Source of the DNA: Pyxicephalus adspersus
Lineage: Eukaryota > Chordata > Amphibia > Anura > Pyxicephalidae
Direction: 5' to 3'
Assembly (NCBI RefSeq): GCF_032062135.1
Contig: NC_092859.1
Location: 124,908,991 to 124,972,990, forward strand
DNA: 64,000 bases
Positions 1 through 12,642 of this stretch are shown here, piece after piece. A program made the translations under genes and the position numbers. The notes beneath the pieces are model-generated. The model made no database searches. It saw only the letters and a program-made list of their open reading frames with translations, and was not told where the DNA came from. Positions within the stretch are counted from its first letter, which is position 1; each line of letters opens with the position of its first letter.

Positions 1-98
1 TATTTAACATGTATTCGGTGTATAAGACGCACCCACTTTCCCCCCCCAGTTTTGGGGAAGAAAAAGTGCGTCTTATAGTCCGAAAAATACGGTACATA
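1..98. repeat. Small inverted-repeat element (TATAAGACGCAC family), partial
   Basis: Left arm (about 11-34, core TATAAGACGCAC) is mirrored by the right arm (about 66-90, core GTGCGTCTTATA), separated by a C-run/G-run spacer. The ends GTATTCGG and CCGAAAAATAC also pair. This is the layout of a short nonautonomous DNA transposon or foldback element. The left edge may lie outside the window. Superfamily not assigned. Confidence 0.55.
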
Positions 99-3025
99 CT
101 GAGATATTAGGCTGTCATATGCCCTCACACTCATTTTTCTATTTTATCTGGTAGGGGACAAAGCCAGGAACTTCCAAGCCCCCCCCCCCTTGTACTTAGG
201 GTAATTACACTTTGCATATGTAACCCTTTTTGCTAGCCAATTGAAATTATTTACCCAATATTTCCATGACCAATGTTTTTTACATTTTTGGGTACTAGAG
301 TTTTCCTAAAGACTATGTACTTTTTAATTGGTGATTTGGGCAAAGATTTTTGTGTTTGCTCTTAACATTGCCACAACTACTTCACCGGCCTTTATAGACC
401 CAGGAAAAATGAAAGAAATCACATTATTTTTCTCACGACAATCTTTCTTTACTTTTCTTAGTAAAGGTTTGTTTGGAAACTGCAGTGTACTATACAGCCT
501 TTGTGTTGACTGTAAATGAATCAGTCTCCTAATAACTGGAATATATTGTGCTTCACAAATGTCAGAACTGTTTTATGCTGTAGATATTTGCTCACTTCGG
601 AAGAGTCACAATTTTGTATTCTGTACTAGACATGGATATGACTAAGGGTCGTCCCTCACTGCTTGTCACTTACAATAACTGTTTTCTCTTGCTGTGCACA
701 AAAGAGAAAATAACCGAGTATGAATTGCTTAGCAAGCATTGAAAGCTTCCTTTTTTCCTTCACTTTTCCTTTATATTGTTTGATTACGTTTACATTTTCT
801 TTGTTCACTTTTGTTCTTAATACTTTATACTTACAGTGTATTTGTACTGATGATATGTGTAGAATAACAGGCACCACAAGGTGCTACATTGAACCTATCT
901 TGTTAGGTTGCTACTGTCTTGTTGTGTAACCTGTCTGAGAACACCACTGAAGCCCTTTAAAGGATCACAGACCTGTCATATGTACTGGGTTGTCAGGTGG
1001 CAAGACACTTTTCTGGCTACATGCATGTTCTAATGAATTCTCAAACTGCCACATGGTTGTTCTAAGTTAGTAATTCAGTAATGGCAGATGCCATATTCTG
1101 TTCTGACAGGCTTATTCTAATGAGAACTTCCAGAAGAATGATTTATATAAATTATGATTTAATTATGATATGATCTGTGATTTATTGATATACCACCATT
1201 TACCTAAATTGGTGATTTGAGGTTTCCTACTTGGCTTAGCTAACTAAGTGGCAATTTTCCTAACATTGATTGCCACTTTAAAAGTGACAATCAGTGGCCA
1301 TAGACTCACATTGCATCCACATGAACATTGTGTATTTCAAGGTAGTGTTTGATAAAGGAAGTAGGTGTCTCCTTTAAAATGATTTCTGTTTGTCAGTAGC
1401 TTTTTTTTTTTTGTGGAATTATATTCTATTTACATTTACTCCACCCAGACTCTCGATAGCTGGCACTAGTCTGGTAGCAGCATTGGGAAAAAAATGTTAA
1501 CTTTTTAGTTTATAATTCGAGGAATATGCTAACGGTGGAAAAATTTGTGACAACCTGTGTGACTGCCTCTAGACTTCTAGTAGTGCAGAAGTTAGAGAAG
1601 AACAATCAAATGCAATCAGAGAACAAAAGAGTGATATACATTATATTTTGAACCATTCAGCCCATGTGAATGGCTCTAAGTTATTATCCTACCTCTTTTT
1701 TTTTTTTTGCCATGTTACCATTTTGCACATACTGGTAACTGATAAGATGAGTTTTCCTGTCATTTGGGTTATTTCTGAAACTAAATACTACAGTAGTAAT
1801 ACATATTTTTCAGTTTGATTAAATCTTGTCAGTGTGTTCATCTGGAGATTTGCAAAATGCCGAATATGTATATGTGTGTGTGTGTATGTATATATATATA
1901 ATATATATATATATATATAAAACTACTTGTAGATTTCATTTTATCTGTTTAATAAAAAATTACATCTCTCTAAACTGTAACATTAAGCTATCCATGCTCG
2001 CTGCTATAAAACACATTTATAAACCTAAAGCGAGCTTTAACAAATACATGTGTTTTATCTGCCTGGAGAAAAAACATAATGTTTGGAAGTTACATTTCGA
2101 AATACCTGCCATTAGTGTTATTCATGCTATATAATATTATGGAAGATCTTTAAACTTCTGACACAGATATTGCTCTGCGTCAACTCAAGTCGTTATTAAT
2201 AATAGCCTTGAGTAAGGAGATTATGTTGTATTTTTGCTAATCTTAGATCTCTCAAAGGACACTCAACTGCCTACGCACCTAACTGTATTTCTGTCTTATT
2301 ATTATCCAATCTATGAAAGCTTTATTGGTTTAAAGTCAATTGTATAGCATTTTTAGGGTTTACACATGGTAAACATATTTCATGTATTTTATATTCTATT
2401 TACAGTCAAATAAAAATGAAATATAAAATTTGTTGCTGGGGCACTATGGATTAACTAAAAAGATAGTACAGTTGCTTTGTAGCCTTGTTTGTAGAGACTA
2501 AGTAATATGGAAGAGACTTCTCTGATAATTAATTCTACCTCTGTAAAGGACATACTTCTTTCAGCATAGAAGAAAAGTAATCATGCTAAAAAATGTTTAA
2601 CCTGCTTGGTAAATAGAGCCCCACCTGCTTGCTAAATAGAAGACTGCATAATATTGGTATTACAATATTTATAAATCCTGTTAAGTTAGAATCACAATTT
2701 TACTTCTAGTCCTGACCATAATACATTTTAAAAAACCTTTTCATTCTCTGTCTTCTTATAAAACAGTTTTAAACACAAAGGCTTACCTTTACAGGCGTAC
2801 ACTATAAGTACATAATAGTTCAGAAAAAACGCTATTTAACAGTGACAAAAACATTAAACCATGTTTAAGGATTCTTTGATATTAGTTAAGGCAAAGTATG
2901 TATTGAACAAGACATTTTTTGAGTGAATGGCTATTTAACTATTCAAGGTTTTCTGGTGGAAATATTGTTTATGCACATACTATTCAATATACAGCTACAA
3001 TTTTGTTTTATTGTTTTGTTGGCAG
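99..3025 (+). other. thsd4: Intron of the thsd4-like gene (upstream part)
   Basis: AT-rich noncoding sequence. No open frame here shows TSP1-type cysteine spacing, so earlier exons lie outside the window. It ends in a pyrimidine-rich acceptor (TTGTTTTGTTGGCAG) at 3025. It holds a TG/TA microsatellite at about 1868-1920 and homopolymer T runs near 1401 and 1697. I see no other gene. Confidence 0.6.
1868..1920. repeat. TG/TA dinucleotide microsatellite
   Basis: An alternating TG tract runs into an alternating TA tract. An open frame through it (1826-2134) encodes repetitive YVYVCVCMYIYI-type peptide, which is an artefact of the repeat. Confidence 0.85.
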
Positions 3026-3199
3026 TGTTCTGTGCCATGTGGTGTAGGACAGAAAACACGTGATGTAAAATGCGTCAGTAACATTGGTGATGTTGTTGAC
3101 GATGAAGAATGTAATATGAAACTAAGACCAAATGACATTGAAAACTGTGACATGGGTCCATGTGCAAAAAGTTGGTTTCTTACAGAATGGAGTGATAGG
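3026..3199 (+). CDS. thsd4: thsd4-like exon: TSP type 1 repeat
   Basis: Internal coding exon of 174 nt (58 codons), phase 0 at both ends. Acceptor GGCAG ends at 3025 and donor AGG|GTAAGA follows 3199. The peptide begins CSVPCGVGQKTRDVKC and runs to WFLTEWSDR. This is the C-x3-CG-x-G-x2-TR-x-V-x-C core of an ADAMTS/ADAMTSL-type thrombospondin repeat. The six cysteines are split as usual for this family, with the WxxW strand of the next repeat at the exon end and its first cysteine opening the next exon. TSP1 repeats of THSD4/ADAMTSL proteins are extracellular and bind fibrillin microfibrils (family knowledge). The choice of thsd4 rests mainly on the final PLAC exon. Confidence 0.8.
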
Positions 3200-3539
3200 G
3201 TAAGATATAACTGACTTTCTTAATTGTATTCTTTTTTTTTTTTTTTTTTGCATGCAAAATGTAATATTATAAAAAAGCAAATATATTGTGCACTTGTGCA
3301 CATTTAGTAGAGGCTACATATATATTATATTTTCTAAGTTAGCCAGCAAGCATTTCACTTGAACTAAAAAAAATTCTTAATTTTTCTATGATTATTGCGT
3401 TCTGCAATTTTACATGAGTATTTCAGTCAATTTTTATTTGTACAATACTCGTCTTTTTCCTGAAAAGTAGCATGTGCTTTACTGTTCTCCATGGACAAAG
3501 GCTGGTGGTCAAAATAATTGCTTCCTCCTTGCGTTACAG

Positions 3540-3713
3540 TGCTCGGCAGAGTGTGGGGAAGGAGTGAGGACACGGTCAGTAGTCTGCATGTCCAACCACA
3601 TCAGCAGTTTGCCGCTGGAAGGATGCGGAAACAACAAACCAGCAGAAAGTACGGCCTGTGATAACGGGCCATGCGAGGGCAAGCTTGAGTGGTTTACAGG
3701 AGCCTGGAGTCAG
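3540..3713 (+). CDS. thsd4: thsd4-like exon: TSP type 1 repeat
   Basis: Second visible exon, again 174 nt and phase 0. Acceptor TTGCGTTACAG ends at 3539 and donor CAG|GTAATT follows 3713. The peptide starts CSAECGEGVRTRSVVC, continues with a loop containing SSLPLEGC, closes with ACDNGPC, and ends in WFTGAWSQ, the WxxW strand of the next repeat. It joins in frame to the previous exon (EWSDR|CSAEC). The intron before it is only 340 bp, the shortest in the visible part of the gene. Identical length and phase of neighbouring exons point to origin by exon duplication. Confidence 0.82.
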
Positions 3714-6700
3714 GTAATTTTTTTTACTGCTCACAGCTGATATCCTGTCTTACTGAGAGCAAAGAATGCACTCCTATAGATTGCTTTGTATTTACTGTCT
3801 CAAGCGAAAAGTCTAAGTTACTGTAAGAATATTAAAGTACATTTTCTGAAATTGCTGTTGCCTGTGCTTTGAAATGGCTATATATTCTTTTATTTAGGAA
3901 AAATGAGACTGTAAAGAAATGTAAAAAAAAAAAAATGTAAAAAGCCAAAATACCATGATCTATGTCAAAGTAAACCTGTCACAAACATGGACAATGGAAA
4001 CTGAGCAAATAGTAAAAAAATGCTTTAGGAGATTCTGTATCTAAACCAGCCTCTCTAAATCTTTTTATCCCCAATAAATCCTTAAAAGTCTCAAAGAACC
4101 TCTGCTATAACTTATTTACTGGGGATTAGTAGAATGAATACCCCTTACATTGCTGGTCAGTGGGGAAAAATGCCTTTTTGGCTCTGACAAGATATATATA
4201 ATATAATATATATTAAATATATAATATATAATAAATATTTATTTATCTGTATATACATTAAAAAGCCTAGAGACTGTTGCTGGGTTCCACTATCTTGGAT
4301 GCATTATCAGCAACCCTAGGAGACTTAAAGCTAATACTTAGGTATTTATCATTGCACTTCCCCCAGCACCTATATAATGATAAGGAAAGGAGGATCCAAA
4401 AAGCTGGGACAGCACATACAATAATTGAAAAAAGTACAGAAGAGGGATACATTCCGAAAATCTTATCATTTTTGGCAGGGAACCCTTGTCTAGCATAGCA
4501 AACCAATACTGAAATAATAAGTTGAATTCATTAATTTATACTTCATGCCATGCAGCCCAGCCAAAAACTTTCTGAGACCTCTCTGGAGACAAATCTACAC
4601 CTGATCAAGGTAACTTGTCTAGTATCCACTCCATCCTGTAATTGGCCTTTGTAGGGAATACAGAAAGCACATAGCTTGTGGAACACTAGGCATAGTTCAG
4701 AAATAATTTTACAAATTAGTACTTTTTTTTACTGACGTGTTCCTTTCGAATCTGCTCTGTACTCAGCTTTCTATGTAATTCTCTGATGTATGTAGAGGAA
4801 GAGGTGAGATTGTATTTGGTAAGTAAGCAAGCCAGGAATCTGACTGATCAATTTACAGTGAGCAACATTTTTTCCTTCTTGTATAGCTCTCCCTCTGAAC
4901 AGGATATGATCTTTTTGCACATTGCCTACTTCCAGGAATATTTTACTGTGAAATCAATTGGTTTTATTTGTTTTTTTTTTTAACATATCACATTACTTTG
5001 AGACAAAGGCATATATATTAAATATATATATTAACTATATGAACAATAAGAAATTAGAAGATAGGACTGCATGGTGTTCCAGACTGCTATTCTACTTTAA
5101 GAAAATAGTAGACTTTAGGAAATAATGTTGGTGGAGATTGGCATGTGATGCTATTTGATTGTTTTTTTTTCCTAACTGTCCTTCCCTTTAAATAAAAGAG
5201 AAAAGAAGAAAAAAAAACAGCAAAGTCGAAATCCATCCAAGTGTTGCTTATATAGCAACTAATTGTTTTTGCAGGCTAATAAATTCTAAATACTCTGCTA
5301 CTATATTTATTTAAAACTTCTTATAGCCACTTCAGAGTATTTGAACCCTGAGATGCTGCCATACTTTTACATATTCAGCATTTTTATGGTAACAGTAAAA
5401 TGGCATTTTTGTAATCAGTATTCAGATTCAACCTTGGCCTTTGATAAATAGATCCTTATGTGCTTATAAATTCGAATAGTCTATTGTGCTCCCATAGAAA
5501 GACATGAATGCTTCTTTTGTGTTGCATCTACAGTACACTCAGATGCTTTATCTGTTCTACTAGGTTATATGCTGCATCAGAGGTCAGCTTCATTTATCTT
5601 TTTAGCAATATTCCATTAACACGCTCATTTATTTTCTTAGCAGTGTACTTAAGTACAGTACCTCAAGTCTAAATAGAAGTATTGTAGAACAGAGTTACCT
5701 TCCATATGAATGTAAAGATTCACAAAGTGGTTCTCCCTGTAAGAAACATGATATATTCAGTTGTACAACACAATGTACCATACAGAGATGTAAAGCATTT
5801 ATTAATAGATACTGCTGTCAAAGAGTTTTATAAGCCAGAATTCACAAAATAAAGAAAAAAAGAAATGTGAAAGTTTGTTTTGTGAAGGGTAAGAAATGCT
5901 TGACAAAAAATATATTACCTTTCTTATTTTCAGCCTGGAATATGGGGTGACATTGTCTTAGTTGGAAACAAAACAAAAGGAAACCTTTGCCTTTAGTTTA
6001 TTTTGCTTAGGGGCAGTAGGAGTATTTAGGTGACAGATGAAGAATACGCATTTTGGCTAGACCTTAGCTTCCCTAAGGCGACACAGAGAAGATAAATCTA
6101 AACCCTTGTTTGTACTTCAAGGTTTCTTTTTATTCCAGTATAAAATATGCTGTTGCTAGAGGTAGAAGTGCATGCAGCAAAGAATCAGATTGATGAAAGG
6201 TACACTATGTCTTCTTGGTAAAACTGTGGCTTGACCTCAGTAAGTAGAGTTCTTCAAGCCAAGATTCCACTAAATTGGCTCCAATGTGGCTACTAATGAA
6301 GAGTTTTATTACAATATCCATCTGGCACAAAAACAGAATGCTTGCAGAATGTTATACTGATCTGTTCTGTTGTATCCTTGAGCCAGAACTCTTCATAGGT
6401 CACGCATGCTTTTTAACCACTTTGTATTTAATGAACATAGCAATGTTATGTTCCAGTTTGTTTTAATCTAGGCATGTTTCAAAATGCATAAAAGCTAGTG
6501 GTGATCTAGGTGGCAATTTTCTGATGTCATGGAATGTCTATGGCCAAGGGTTTGTCAAAAGGATTATACCTAGAAAAACAGTTGTTTTTTATTTTATTTT
6601 TTTAATAAATAAATATGGCAACAAAAATATATAATCTTTTCTTGAATCTCTGAATATTGATTTAACCCACATTTAATCCAAATTGTCATTGACCTAAAAC

Positions 6701-8690
6701 CAGCAGACTTATCCAGATGTCTATTTGTCCAAAGTTTTTGACTCACTGGGAAGTAAAGCCAGGATTGTAACCCCACCAGTGGTTGATCACAAATAACACA
6801 TTTTTCAATTGTTGTTTAATCTTGATAGAAAAATGTATTGTGTAAATGCACATGCCTTAAAGCAAAATGTTAATGTACTTTAACAGGCTTTGTATTAGGA
6901 CATCCCATTCGCATTTTTAAGCCTGCAGTGCACCTTAACACAGTAAAAAACAAAACCTTTTTCCTTAATTGAGAGCGCCACAACATGATGCATGTAGAGG
7001 AAGTGTTTCCCACTGCTGTAATAATATGCTGTGGTAAAATAGAAGTTTTAAATGAGCCTTTAAACCCCCCCCCCCCCTCCAACCACCGCAACCCCCTCTT
7101 CATTCCTTGATGCCATAGCAAAAAGCCCCATCATTAAATCTTCCATACTTTAAATTAATTTATAAATTTGTCCTTATTTCTTATTTTTTATTAGTCTTAT
7201 TTCTGCCATTCAAACCAGGAGGCAAGCATATTTCAGTTCAAAGTAATCTTTGTTAAATCCTGATCTGTTTTTATTAGTTGTTTTTTTCCTTGTTTTTAAT
7301 GGTTGGATAATCAAATTCTTAAACAGTGACCTTTTTTGAGAAACCTGAGAACACGCTTAATTAAGGTCACATACTCTGGTTTATTCTCCTCAGGTTGATT
7401 TGTAAATAGTGAGTGTTGGGATATTATGATATGATTATGTCAATTAATAAAGCCGTGTGAGTTAATTTATTTTATCTCATGATAATGTTCATTTGGATTG
7501 TTTAATTTTCAATAAAAAATATTGCCTGGCTTTTGAAATAAAATATTTGCAGGAAATGAGCAACCAGAACCAGAGGGCCTATTTATCAAAAAATGTCAAT
7601 CGGATAAAAGTTTACTAGGTTTTTCACTCACTCTTTTTTTAATTCTGGTTGCAAATTTTATACCAGTACCATTAATACCCTAAGCCTGTAATCAGAAACT
7701 TAATTTATTTGGATGGGGAGCTGATCTCCATTTGTTCCAGTCTTATTTGAACTATTATTGGAGCGACATACATGTCAGGTATGGGTCACATGCTCGTCTT
7801 GGGCAAAATTATGGCATGTGTACAATGATCCCCCGACATTGCTCATCAACCCTTCATGACAAATTGTTCAATGACAAATCGGGAGCGACTCTTGTTCACT
7901 TCTGTGGTGGAGAGCACAGTAGGTTTCTGCCTGCTCATTCTTCCTCTTCCTTTCCTATAGAACAGACTGGTGCTGTGTGTGCAGCGCTCATTAATTAATT
8001 TCTATAATCCTCTGATGTCCATTGGATGTCTGTACAAGGCTTAAGATTTACACTGCAGCTGATGATCATCAGAAATATATTTGCCATTGACCCCTCTGTA
8101 ACCTATAGTGCTTTCCACTTATAGTGAACTGAAAATGTCAACCAATAATTTAGGCAAGGCAACCAAACGTGGCAATCTACAAAAAGTGTCAAACCTGCTA
8201 ATAAGGTATTTACTGTACTTTTCAGCTGATTAACACTTTCATAAATAGGGAGAATAGAAAAATGGCATTCCTTGTATATAAATAATGCAATATTTCTGGT
8301 AATCCTGCTGTTTCGCCCTTTGATAAACAAGTCCCTTTTTGTATTTTCGGAGGAAAAAATGCCAGCTATAATGTTTGTCCAAAGACTGATTATGTACAGA
8401 ACATCACAAAATTCTAATGCATTCAGTAGTGCTAGGGGTTTTTAATATCTGCTCTAATATTTATGAACTTCCTAAAAAAAATAGTTTGGGTTGATTTTAG
8501 AGATCTGGACTTTAAAATTTGAAGTATAACAATCCAAAAAAAGCACTGAAGACAGATAAATATTCATCCTGTTTTTAGATCATTTAATAATGTATTACTT
8601 GCTATCTAGGCCATATACTGGGTTGCTTACATTTTAACCTTATTGTACATTACCACCTAAACGGTTGTAAAATTTTTTTTTTTTTTACAG
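3714..8690 (+). other. thsd4: Large intron of the thsd4-like gene
   Basis: Nearly 5 kb of AT-rich noncoding sequence. It ends in a long T tract and TTTTTTACAG acceptor at 8690. It contains AT-dinucleotide tracts (about 4190-4250 and 5015-5030), a possible dispersed-repeat fragment near 4050-4180 (wording shared with 59920-60080 and 63122-63385), and a C-rich run at about 7066-7080. No further exon with TSP1 cysteine spacing was seen. Confidence 0.65.
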
Positions 8691-8870
8691 TGCTCAGTGG
8701 AATGCGGTTCAGGAACCCAACAAAGAGATGTTATTTGTATTCGAAAGATTGCGGAGGGATTCGCAGTGGTAAAACCACAGGAATGTTCTTTTTTGGAGAA
8801 ACCACCAAATCAGCAGTCTTGCCACCTCAAATCCTGCGGTGCAAAATGGTTTTACACGGAATGGAGTATG
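8691..8870 (+). CDS. thsd4: thsd4-like exon: TSP type 1 repeat
   Basis: Third visible exon, 180 nt (60 codons), phase 0 at both ends. Acceptor TTTTTTACAG ends at 8690 and donor ATG|GTGAGT follows 8870. The peptide starts CSVECGSGTQQRDVIC, carries ECSFLEKPPNQQSC in the middle and CGAKWFYTEWSM at the end. The two extra codons relative to its neighbours lie in the loop before ECSF. It continues in frame from the previous exon (GAWSQ|CSVEC). An overlapping open frame on + and one on - across the same bases are shadows. Confidence 0.83.
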
Positions 8871-9278
8871 GTGAGTTCTTCTAAGTTTAGGGAGGCTTCT
8901 GCCTAATATAACAGCAAACAAACAAGATAAATCTGAACAAATTAGCCGTCAACGTTATATTGTAGATGTTTCTATGGGAAAAATGTTGGCATAGGTTTAA
9001 ATGTGATTTTTGCATCTGATCTTATTCAGGTCAACATAGTAACTATTGTTTGAAAAAACCGACAGTTGTGCCACTGTTGGTATGAGCAAACAATTTTGCT
9101 GAATACTAATAAAGGTGGTCAATAAGATGCAATAGATTCAACATTTATGCAAATCACAAATCAATTTTCAGTAGCATGAAAAAGAGCCAATCAACCACTA
9201 TGCTTGTAGCGTTTTTTGGTCTCGGTTTCAAGTCAGTGCAAATAAACCTAGGGATGCATTGCTTGGTTAAGAAACTAT

Positions 9279-9711
9279 GGCTAGGTGTACACATGCAATA
9301 ATTATTGTTGGAAACGATTGATTAACAGCCGATAGGCCGATAATCGTTAACAAAAAAGTGCACAAAGAAAGGCCGATGACGATGAACGAGGAATGTCTCT
9401 GGAAACGAACGACCGTCCCGGCGGATCCTATTGGGCAACGGTAATTCTCTATCTATTGTGTGTACGGTCGTTTGGTGATTGTGGATGGTTCTGTGGTACA
9501 CTTTCTCCTGTACATGTCACTTCCTAGATCGTTTAAACGATCTCATCTAGTGCGTGTACATTATTGGTGGATGATATTGAACAATCGTATCGTTACAGCA
9601 TGTACAGAATTGTATATGATATATGATCGTTTAAAATAGTCATAAATAATCGTTGATCGGTGGTTAATCGTTCGTTTTCTAACAATAGTTATTGCATGTC
9701 TGTACGTAGCC
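9279..9711. mobile_element. Nonautonomous DNA transposon with about 50-bp terminal inverted repeats
   Basis: The left end starts GGCTAGGTGTACACATGCAA and the reverse complement of the right end reads GGCTACGTACAGACATGCAA. The match continues as TAATTATTGTTGG against TAACTATTGTTAG and on into the GATTAAC motif. The interior is GC-richer and full of ATCGTT/AACGAT words. There is no coding capacity. I could not identify a clean target-site duplication, so the superfamily is open. Confidence 0.75.
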
Positions 9712-10384
9712 TTTGGCACTGCTCTGCACCACTTATCTGTTATGGTGATAACATGCCTTTAATTAGCAATAAAATCAGCCACTGTGTGTCTTTCTAGGTG
9801 CTACGGATGTCTCTTGATGCATTTGATGATAATTTGTGCTGCCCGTGTTCTGTTTGGGTGATTCCCATCCCTCCCTGATCCTCAGACACAACATGAGAAG
9901 GTTTTTCCTACCTTCTTATCTGACCACATCCTAAAAATTATGGTTTCCTCTCACTTTTTGTCTCAAGGACAATAGTGATTTTCCTCAGTGAGTACATAGT
10001 AAAAAATCTGACATAAATTCTAACCATCCACATTTTAAATCCAAAACTTAAAATAAGGGGTTTTGGGTATAAATACATTTTACTAGAAGAATAAGTAAAT
10101 AACATTGTACGTAGTTATGCCACAACTCAATTAAAGTGTACCTTACATTTATGTTTCTGCATCTACTTTTTGGTGCTGAAAAGCATTCAATAAGTATACT
10201 TACAATGCTCAGTGATTCCCACTCTGTTCTCATTCTGCACATGTATGAGATTGTGCACTGGTTTATGTACATTTCTGAACCCCCCACCCCCCCAATGACT
10301 CGGCACCCAGTCTCAGGCATGCACAGAAGGGGAATGGTTGCCACAGAAGGAAACACTGAAGGATAAATCCACAGCCATCTGTGT

Positions 10385-10747
10385 TTAATTTTATTAACCA
10401 GTATTGATATAGCGCCAACATAGTACACAGCGCTTTGCAAAGTCCATAGTCATGTCACTAACTGTCCATCAAAGGGGCTCATAATCAATTGTCACTACCA
10501 TAGTCATATATCTTTAGTCGAAGGTTAGACAGTCTAAGGTTAATTTCGGGGGGGGAAGCCAATTAACCTAACTGTGTGTTTTTTGGAATGTGGGAGGAAA
10601 CGAGAGTACCCGGAGAAAACCCACACAAACACGTGGAACTCCACAACCTGCAAACTCCATGCACATAGTACTCTGACCAAGATTTGAATCTGGGACCTTG
10701 CACTGCAAAGGCCAAAGTGCTTACCTCTGAGCCACTGTGCCACCCAC
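10385..10747 (-). mobile_element. tRNA-headed SINE with L2-like tail
   Basis: Read on the minus strand it starts with a polymerase III A-box match (TGGCACAGTGG near 10730) and a decayed B box (AGATTCAAATC near 10680). A body follows with GTGTGGGTTTTCTCCGGGTA. It ends in TGTTGGCGCTATATCAATAC and a TTAATAAAA-type tail near 10390. The tRNA head, unrelated body and LINE-like tail define a SINE. Its tail closely resembles that of the L2 LINE at 48890-49755. A long minus-strand open frame over it (10540-10749) is translation of the repeat, not a gene. Confidence 0.75.
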
Positions 10748-12497
10748 ATTATGTGGTGTATATATCCTAGGGGGCTGCAGGTTTATTCTTGAGTCTTTAT
10801 TGTTGCTGCAGTAAAGATAAATAGCACAGGCTGAAGTCACAAAACAAAACTAAAATGTTACTTACTTAACATTTACCTTTCATTTACACTTACCTACTTT
10901 ACTTATTTAAAACAGAAAGCAAACCTTTTGCAAAATGTGTTCATTTTGATGATAGGTCCACTTTAAGTACACTTTAAGGCCGCCTTTGGGATAAATGCCT
11001 TTTAATTATGAGATTAATATATTATATTATTATATTGAGGTTATGGGGTAGAGTCTAAAGAGTTGATGGAAATGTTATTTACTTCTACAAAGCTATCTTC
11101 GACTGAAGGACTTTTTTACTTTTTAGGACCTTGACAAAAACAGTCACCTTTGATAAAACTGTCCTCAGCTACACCACACAAAATACACTGTAGCTCAAGG
11201 TCTGTAAAAAATGAAAATCCTGCATAAATATCTGTAAATGATAATTCCCCATTTCTTTATGTAAACTTGTGTTATGTGTTTAGATGCCCTTCAAAGCTGA
11301 TTTTTCACAGACAAATATTAAAAAACAAACAAGAAAATGTTTGATGAATGGTCTTTTGATGCTGTCATGTTTATAGTTTATAATTATTACAGGGATGTTA
11401 ATCAGACTTGGTTGTATGTACTTTGGTGTATCGGGGATATAGATCACAAGGTGATCAAAATAATTGAGAGAAGGATGTACTTTTCAACATGTGGCAGCTG
11501 CAGTGTGTTGGCTGAAGCTTTAGTGCCCCCATGCAACCCAGAAGTTCAGCTCAGGCACTGAGTACCATATGTGTGTTTAGCCCATACTATTAAACCAAGA
11601 AAGCACAGTTTTGTTAACAATAATACAGGTTCCTCCTGCTGATTTGTATACATTGCTATAATTATTGTAAACTTTACAGCACAATCTTGCATTTCTCTGT
11701 TTTGACACAGTTAACATTTGAATGTTTGCCCTCCCACTCTAGGCCCCTAAGTCCTGTCTAAGGTTTCTCCTGTATTTGACGTGCATTCTGAATATACCTT
11801 AAACACAGTTCATCAAAATCCCATTCACTTTTTTGAGCAATGCTCATGGCAGTTCAGAGGCTGCAATATTCCTGCTTTACATTGAACTCTTCAAACACAG
11901 AATGTGCTATACAGGTGTATTTATGTGCACGCATAGTTGGCCTTGTCTTGTCAGTTGCTGTTTGCAATTCAAACAGATACATTTGTACTTGAATAGCAGT
12001 TTATACATAGGTGCATTTGCTATTCAAATGCAAAAGCATCTGAAGGGTAATCACAGTATTTGAAAGTAAACAGTCATGAATGTGTAGTCTAAATGTCTGA
12101 CCACACTCATGGCACACTCCTACTGTGGGTCCATTTACATGTGTTAACCCTCCCTAGCCCTGGTTTTAGAGGTGGCTAGGTGCTTGAAGCCAGAACCTAA
12201 CTCAGGTTAATACACAGCTGGCCACAACACAGTAAGACCCTAGTGTGGGGAAATGCTTCACGAGAGGACTGAACATTTTTAAAGAATGTTGTATGGAAAA
12301 ATACACATTATCAGCATTTTTGTAGCAGTAAAACGTCCTAGAACCTCATGCCTTATGCCAGATTTGTACTTTCTATAGTCTGTTTTCTAACCACTGTGAA
12401 AGAGGTATTGTATACTGTTGTTAAATAAAACAACCAAACAGCTTGATTTGCTTTGTAAAATCCTGACATTTTTTTCTGATTCTGTTAATTGTTCTAG

Positions 12498-12642
12498 TGC
12501 TCCAAATCTTGTGAAGGTGGTTTCCGTGTTCGTGAAGTCCGATGCCTAGCAGATGACATGTCGCACAGTGATAAGTGTGAACTCGAACTCAAACCAGAAG
12601 ACAGAGAAACGTGTAACACTCTGGACTGCATCCCTGAAATAG
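12498..12642 (+). CDS. thsd4: thsd4-like exon: last TSP type 1 repeat
   Basis: Exon of 145 nt that enters in phase 0 and leaves in phase 1. Acceptor GTTCTAG ends at 12497 and donor ATAG|GTAACA follows 12642. The peptide begins CSKSCEGGFRVREVRCLADD, then DKCELELKPEDRETCNTLDC, and ends IPEI plus a split codon. It completes the fourth TSP1 repeat in view (EWSM|CSKSC). It ends just after the last repeat cysteine, the usual place where ADAMTSL genes switch to the PLAC exon. A frame reading through the donor into the intron is not coding. Confidence 0.85.

Larger units (their letters stand above)
8871..12497 (+). other. thsd4: Intron of the thsd4-like gene, with two transposable elements
   Basis: Noncoding stretch between the third and fourth visible exons. 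It holds an inverted-repeat element (9279-9711) and a minus-strand SINE (10385-10747). The rest is AT-rich DNA with no recognisable exon. The acceptor is TTAATTGTTCTAG at 12497. Confidence 0.65.

Noticed and set aside
1826..2134. Open frame of 102 codons
   Set aside because: Half of it is translated TG/TA microsatellite; the remainder has no similarity or splice context.
10665..10745. Possible tRNA gene
   Set aside because: A and B box matches exist, but there is no cloverleaf with paired acceptor and anticodon stems. The sequence continues into a SINE body.
10540..10749. Open frame of 69 codons starting MWVAQWLRG
   Set aside because: It is the translation of the tRNA-headed SINE; the same peptide wording recurs wherever this SINE occurs.
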